The translations under genes and the position numbers were made by a program. Shown here piece after piece: positions 58,401 through 64,000 of a DNA stretch of 64,000 nt (its first letter is position 1; each line of letters starts with the position of its first letter). Under the pieces are notes generated by a model that was given only the letters and a program-made list of their open reading frames with translations, did no database searches and was not told where the DNA came from. Source of the stretch: Gremmenia infestans (Eukaryota; Ascomycota; Leotiomycetes; Helotiales; Hamatocanthoscyphaceae); the NCBI GenBank assembly GCA_032629725.1, contig JAFEVB010000036.1:1635084-1699083 (forward strand), given 5' to 3'.

Positions 58401-59070
58401 AATATAAGATAAGCAGATAAATAAAGCTAATAGATCTATAGACTTTATAGTTCTTACTACCTTTTAGTATTAGTATAAGCTTATAAAATATATTTATATA
58501 ATTTATACTAAATGCAATTAAGTTTAATAAGAATTATTAGAAGAAAGTAGAGGGAAGGATAGATTATAGAGTAGAGGGAAGAATAGATTATAGAGTAGAG
58601 GGAAGGATAGATTATAGAGTAGAGGGAAGGATAGATCGCGGAGTAGAGGGAAGAATAGATTATAAAGTAGAGGGAAAAATAGATTATAGATTAATATAGA
58701 AAAGAATAAATAGAAAAAAGATAATATTTAATCTATATTTATATTCTTTACTTAATATAAAAGTTATAACTATTATTATAATTACTATTAAGCTAAAATT
58801 GCTATTATAGATTCTAAGTTTAATATTATCTATAATATAGATTTATATAAAGATATTTTAATTTAAGCTATTAAATACTATACTATCTATTATACTTTCT
58901 ATATTAATTATCTATAAAAAATAAAAGATATAGTTAGTATCTTAAGTATTAAATCTAAAAGTAATCTTATATATAAAAGTATATTATAAGAAGCTAAATA
59001 AGAGAATATTATAAATAATAGATATAGAAAATAAAATATAAAATATATTATATAGATAAGATAAGCTTTT
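55446..59070. mobile_element. unidentified RIP-degraded inner element, right copy
   Basis: Mirror image of the left inner element. The plus-strand frame running into the minisatellite (about 58,370-58,690) has only TAG and TAA stops, each one transition away from Gln, which suggests it was once coding and ended in the 8-residue repeat. No catalytic domain recognised. It might also include the LTR and untranslated part of the gypsy element. Confidence 0.5.
58546..58690. repeat. 24-bp minisatellite, 6 copies (right arm)
   Basis: The anchor AGTAGAG recurs at 58546, 58570, 58594, 58618, 58642 and 58666. It is the reverse complement of the left array. One unit retains the CGCGGA form. Read one way each unit codes the stop-free octamer VEGRIDYR or VEGRIDRG; in the flanking frame it reads REGQIIEQ if TAG is taken as former CAG. 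Confidence 0.93.
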
Positions 59071-60469
59071 AATATTATTAGGGCAGGCTTAGAGTAGGCT
59101 TAGGCCCTTACTACTAACTTTTTGCTCTAATAATATTAAAAAAATTAACTTATAACTTTAGTAACTAAAGCTGCTAAAAACATTCTAATAATATTAAAAA
59201 AAGTTTTTAATAGGATTTGAATTCTACTAATATAGTTAATAAATAAATCCTACTACTACTACGTCTTAGTACTACTAGCTTAGTAGACCTAGAGAGTAAA
59301 GATAACACCTGCTTAGTAATATCTAGTAAACAAAAGACTAATAACTCTAATATAGCTAGTCTTAATAAACCTAAGAAAAAGTTAACTAGATTCAAGTCTA
59401 AGTCTAGACGCTTTATCTTTATTACGCTTATATGCAGCTTTAGTAGATCTAAATATACTATATATATAGCCTAAGAATTAGAAGCTAACCTTAAAGAAGG
59501 TAATTTCTATAACTAGATCTATAAGATAATTATTCTCTACTATAATATCTGCACTTAGCTAATTATAATAGTCTTTACTAATAAAGAATTATAAGAATAA
59601 GTCTAATAACTTAAAGAGGTTATTACTACTCTATAAGTAGACTAAGAGGTGTTAGACTAAAAGAATATTAATATCTAAGACTATACTAACTAAGTTAAAC
59701 TCTAATAAAAAGCTGCTACTAAAGCTATCTTAGTACTAGTATAAACATCTTAGTTCTATAAGCTGCCTAATCTACTTTTATTCTTAGAATAGAAAAAAGA
59801 CTCCTTTATCTTTAAGGATTAGATTATCTATATCTAAGAAAAGCTTTATAGTAATACGGACTTCTTTCTAAATAATAGCCTAAAGTTGAACTATATAGTA
59901 AGCTATCTCTTTAGTAACGCTGCTAAGTATATCTTTTCGCGACTTTAATTTAATGCTTCTAGCAAATACTAAACTATTAAAAAACTACTAGCCTACTTAT
60001 ATAAGATCTATAAAGACTTTAACTAAAAAGATAAAGTATACTTATTCTTTAGAAACCTATATATAAGAAACTATAATAATTTCTATTTTTTCTATACTAA
60101 TTTCCTCTACTTATTTTCTAAAGCTAAGATTAGCTTAGCTAAACTTCTATATAAACTAAATAATAAGCTTTTTTTTAATCTCTAAGTCTAGATCTTTTTT
60201 AAGTTTCTAGAGAAATCTACCTTTAACGATTTTGCTTACTACTATACTAATATTAATACCTAGCTGCAGATTATTATAAAAAAACGTAACTATATTAGAA
60301 GCTATAGCACCTATATATCTCTTTCTCTAGTTGCTTCTTAAACCTTTACTAACTAGATAATTATAACTACTACGTCTAGCTTTATTATTATCTCTACCTA
60401 TATTACGCCTACTACTAGCGCTAATAGACGACCTTAATATAATAATCTTATAAAGCAGATGCTTTCCTA

Positions 60470-63400
60470 ACTTAGTATCTATTTTAAATACAAAAAACTA
60501 AAGCATCTAGCTTATAACTACTTATAGAAAAAGCATATTATCTTTATTAAAAAGTTAGAGAATTTAGAAAATAAGAAACCCTAGATTAAGACTTCTGCCT
60601 AAGAATATTTAAGATTAATATATAAAAGTTTAATCTTAGTTAATAGTTAGAAGAAAATATATTTAAGGTTTTATATATAATAGCAAATAATAGACTTAGA
60701 ATTAAAACCTTTTTACTAATTAATACTAAAGTAATAGAATATATCTTTATTAATAGTACTTTTATAAAGTATACTAAATAGTTTTATAATACTATCTAAT
60801 AACCTTTTTCTATATTATATAAAGTGTAGGGTTATAATAGTATATTTATATAATAGATTACCTATTTTATTTATCTAACTTTATAAATTACTAGCTGGAT
60901 CTAGTAATAGATCCTTTTTCTTATCCTAAACCTAAAAGGCTACGACCTTATTCTAGGAAAAAAGTAGCTAGCCTACTTTTATATACTTCTTAATTGCGCT
61001 AATAAGCAACTAATATAAATAGATAAGGCTCTTAATAGCGGTTCTTAGAACTATATCTTAACTATTTATATAAGTTTCTTATAAAATATAACCTTTTTAC
61101 TATAATACTAGCAAAACGCTAACTATTACAACTAGCTAATAGAAATTAAAACCTAGAAGCAGAAATAAAAATAAAAATAACTTTAAAAACCTATTATACT
61201 AAAATAGATCTTAAAGTAAAATTTCTTAATTTAAATAACTATCTCTACTAAGAAAGTAACTATTAACCTTTACTATATTGGAGCCTCTACTATAAACCTA
61301 TATCTAAAGCGTCGAAATTATAAGGTCTACTAGACTAGCCTCTATAAGATTAATAAAACCTTAGAAAAATAATAAAGTAACTTACTTACTTAAGAAAAGA
61401 GTAAAATAGAAGAATAATAGACTAAAAGAAAGCTTTTTATATAATACTATAACTACCTAGATATATTCTTTAAAGATGCATCTAATATACTTCCTACCTA
61501 TAAAAAATAAGACTATAAAATTAAGGTAGAGCTAAGTTAGACTCTTAGATATAACTTTCTCTACTAGTAATTAACTTATAAACTTAAGATAACTAAGTAA
61601 TATATTATTAATAACTTAGATAAAGGATTTATTAAGGCTAGTTAAGCTCTTTTCGCTGCGCTAATCCTATTTATTAAGAAGCCTAATAGTAGCCTCCGAT
61701 TCTGCGTAGACTATTAGCGCCTAAATAGTATTATATAAAAAGATTATTACCTTTTACTACTTATTAAAAAGACCTTCTAATAGTTATTCTAAGCTAAGGT
61801 GTTTACTAAGCTAGATATCTACTAGGCTTTCTACTATATTCGAATAGACCTAGACTTTAAAGAACTTACTATATTCTAAACTAGATACGAATTATATAAG
61901 TATAAGATAATACCTTTTAGGCTAACTAATAGGTCTGCTATATACTAGTAGTATATAAATAATATACTATTAGACTTACTTAATATATTTTATACCACCT
62001 ATATAGATAATATTATTATCTATTCTAAGAACCTTACTAACTATAAGAAGTATATTAAGCAAGTTCTAAACTACCTGCAAGCTACTAGCTTATAGAGTAA
62101 TATTAATAAAAGCGAATTTTATATTACTATAATAAAGTATCTTAGGTTTATTATATCTACTAATAGAATCTAAGTAGATCTTACTAAAATATCTATAATT
62201 ACTAGCTAGAAAAAGCTAAAGACTATAAAAGGAATCTAGGCTTTCCTAGGATTCTGCAACTTCTACTAGCGATTTATAAAAAACTATAAGCATATAGTAT
62301 AAGCACTTACTCTAGCTACCTAAAAGGATTTGCTTTTTAACTTTAATAATAAATATAAGCAGATGTTTAGTAGCCTAAAGAAAGTATTAACCTTAGCCTC
62401 TATACTAGAATACTTCTAGTTCGATAAGCTTTATATACTAGAAACCAACGTGTCTAATAAAGTAGTTGCTATAGTGTTTTTAAAACTAGACCTAGAAGAT
62501 AACACCTAGAAACCTATAGTATTTATATCTAAGACTATAGCTTTAGTAGAATATAACTATCTAATTTATAATAAGAAAATGCTTACTATTATATAAGCTT
62601 TTTAAGTATAGTAATCTAAGTTGCTTAATTAAAATAATAAAGTAAAAGTCTACTTTAACTACTACTTTTTAGAATACTTTATAAATACTAAGTAACTATC
62701 CGCGCGTTAAGCTAGATAAGCAAAGTACTTTTTCTAATTTAACTTTAAAATTATATTTTAAGCAGAAAAAAAAATAAGAAAGCTAATATCTTAACTTACT
62801 AAAAAGGGGATATTTAGGCATAAGAAGCTATAATAAAGAAAGCTTATAATTAGACTCTGCTACAGCTTTACTAGATTAGCTCTAAGATAATATAGGATAT
62901 ATAGCTAGCCCTAATCGTAGCTAACTTAGTCCTATTAGTAGATTAGATTTTATAGGAAAACCAAAGCTATAAAAGCCTGCAGAATCTATATAAAAAAGCA
63001 AGCATAAAAAACTATCTAGTATAGAACCTAACTAAAGGTCTTTTAACTTAAGAAAGAAAACTAGTAGTACCTAATACTATATAGAATAGAACTTCTATCT
63101 ATATAGCACTTATCTAAAAGGTCTACTCCTAGGTATTAATAGCTTATCTTAGATAAAACAAGATAATCTAGGCGCTTTAAGCCTAGTACTACTAGCATAA
63201 GCTAGAAAAAGACGTCGCGTAGTATATATAAAACTACTATAATTATAGAAGATATTATATCTCTAGAAATAAAACACCTAGACTACTTTAATCTCTAGCT
63301 ATTTTATAATAACCTTAGTAATATATTATTATAGATTTTAAAGAATTCCTTTCTATAAAGAATAGATTTAATATAATTATTATATTTATAAATCGATTAG

Positions 63401-63760
63401 ATAAAAGGCTAGTCTTAATCCTTTACTATAAAACGATCGATGCTAAATAGACCGCCAAAATCTTTATATAACACATCTACTAGATATAAAGTCTACTAAA
63501 CTTAATTATATTAAACTAAGAACTATAGTTTATATCTTAATTCTAGGATAAATTCTGCTATATCCTAAGGATTAAACTAAAGCTATCTACTAATTATATA
63601 TAAATAGATAAATAAATTAAAATTATAAACTAGTATATTAACTAATAGTTCTATCTTTTTATTAACTACTATTAAAATAATTAGAATAAAGTAATATTTA
63701 TAGTAGATTTTATATAAGCTATACTTTTATATAAAACTATAAAATAAGTACTAATACTTA
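60470..63760 (+). pseudogene. Ty3/gypsy pol relic, right copy
   Basis: With stops ignored, the plus strand reads a dead zinc knuckle (YFKYKKLKHLAYNYL, near 60,473-60,518), then NNLDKGFIKAS and IKKPNSSLRFCVDY (about 61,610-61,710), the reverse transcriptase box YIDN at 62,000-62,011 where YxDD is expected, RNase H-like ETNVSNKVVAIVFL near 62,440, and the integrase segment NRLDKRLVLILYYKTIDAK, then FCYILRIKLKLSTNY (about 63,390-63,600). The order RT, RNase H, integrase defines Ty3/gypsy rather than copia. Riddled with TAG/TAA. Incapable of coding. Confidence 0.87.
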
Positions 63761-64000
63761 TTAAAATAAGCTATAAGCTAAGAATCTTATTTAACTAGAC
63801 TTTATCTTAATCTTTAGAATTAGTATAAAAGAAGCTTAATTAGAATAAAGCTTAAATAATACTTAAGTAGATTTATAATAGTTAGAAAGTTACTTATAAA
63901 AATATAACTTATATATAAAACTATTACTTAATCTAGATAAATAAATACTAATAAGAAATTAACTTTAGTATTAGTAATAAGATTTAGATTACTATAAAAT

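Larger units (their letters stand above)
45480..64000. mobile_element. AT-rich, RIP-degraded repeat block
   Basis: From about 45,480 to the window end the sequence is dominated by TpA and almost lacks CpA and TpG, while CpG, CpT and GpC survive. No long reading frame remains on either strand. This is the footprint of repeat-induced point mutation, which converts CpA to TpA in duplicated DNA in ascomycetes. Two kinds of element are recognisable: dead Ty3/gypsy retrotransposons and an unidentified inner element, both arranged as mirror copies (see below). The outermost piece, about 45,480-46,660, has no partner inside the window. Confidence 0.9.
55446..64000. repeat. right arm of the giant inverted repeat, cut by the window end
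   Basis: Mirror partner of the left arm, differing by scattered C-to-T and G-to-A changes and small indels. Because the two arms have mutated independently they cannot be a simple read fold-back of the same molecule. Confidence 0.88.

Noticed and set aside
59207..59395. 62-codon minus-strand frame in the AT-rich block
   Set aside because: It lies antisense to the start of the gypsy relic, is Leu-rich through TA-rich composition and has no independent support.
46660..64000. Inverted repeat as a long-read fold-back artefact
   Set aside because: The arms differ by many transitions, by minisatellite copy number (11 versus 6) and by small indels, which one molecule read twice would not show.
45480..64000. 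AT-rich block as a mitochondrial insertion or centromere
   Set aside because: The near loss of CpA and TpG with retained CpG is specific to RIP, and gypsy pol motifs are present. A centromere role cannot be judged from the sequence alone.

Overview
This window is nuclear DNA of a filamentous ascomycete (Pezizomycotina). The evidence is genes split by short spliceosomal introns (about 46-190 bp, GT..AG, several with CTAAC/CTAAT-like branch sites), a Zn2Cys6 regulator, an Ecl1-type zinc protein, WSC domains, a family-6 cellobiohydrolase, and a large AT-rich block with the dinucleotide pattern left by repeat-induced point mutation (RIP). A Leotiomycetes-like genome with AT-rich compartments would fit, but the class cannot be proven from this sequence. 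Exon joins were made by hand from splice motifs and protein continuity. Where all exon lengths sum to a multiple of three the model is probably right.

Gene-bearing part (1-45,480). 1-2,719 holds only weak relics. Then come a GH6 cellobiohydrolase (2,720-4,131, -), a NiCoT nickel/cobalt transporter (6,132-7,411, +), a BTB/POZ protein (8,020-9,176, +), and a compact group of a Zn2Cys6 transcription factor (10,078-12,545, +), a class-III aminotransferase with an apparent frameshift (13,218-14,723, -), a divergent PhyH-type dioxygenase (15,059-16,085, +) and a ketopantoate-reductase-like enzyme (16,705-17,871, +). This group looks like a small metabolic cluster. It is followed by an Ecl1-family zinc protein (19,301 to about 20,677, -), 3 kb rich in simple repeats, an Mss116-like DEAD-box helicase (23,795-25,513, +), a 1,648-residue secreted protein with an N-terminal quinoprotein-like region and five WSC domains (26,170-31,513, -), a Drs2-type P4-ATPase (33,062-37,289, -) divergent from a CRIPT homologue (38,045-38,516, +), a gene relic (39,005-39,405, -), a CAP59/Cmt1-type GT69 mannosyltransferase (39,674-41,305, -) and a CBM48 protein with a C-terminal membrane anchor (41,985-44,447, -).

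AT-rich part (45,480-64,000). Composition changes abruptly after a TAGG microsatellite. CpA and TpG almost vanish and no intact reading frame remains. The block is a giant inverted repeat centred near 55,415. The left arm (46,660-55,388) is the diverged reverse complement of the right arm (55,446-64,000), and the right arm runs off the window. Each arm carries a dead Ty3/gypsy retrotransposon (zinc knuckle, reverse transcriptase, RNase H, integrase; minus strand on the left, plus strand on the right) joined to an unidentified inner element with a 24-bp minisatellite present 11 times in one arm and 6 times in the other. About 60 bp at the apex keep normal TpG content, as expected for unique sequence spared by RIP.

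Most genes look like independent housekeeping or carbohydrate-related functions. Only the 10-18 kb group suggests genes acting together. The two most unusual items are the RIP-processed palindrome and the pair of neighbouring cluster enzymes that both carry indels in conserved motifs.
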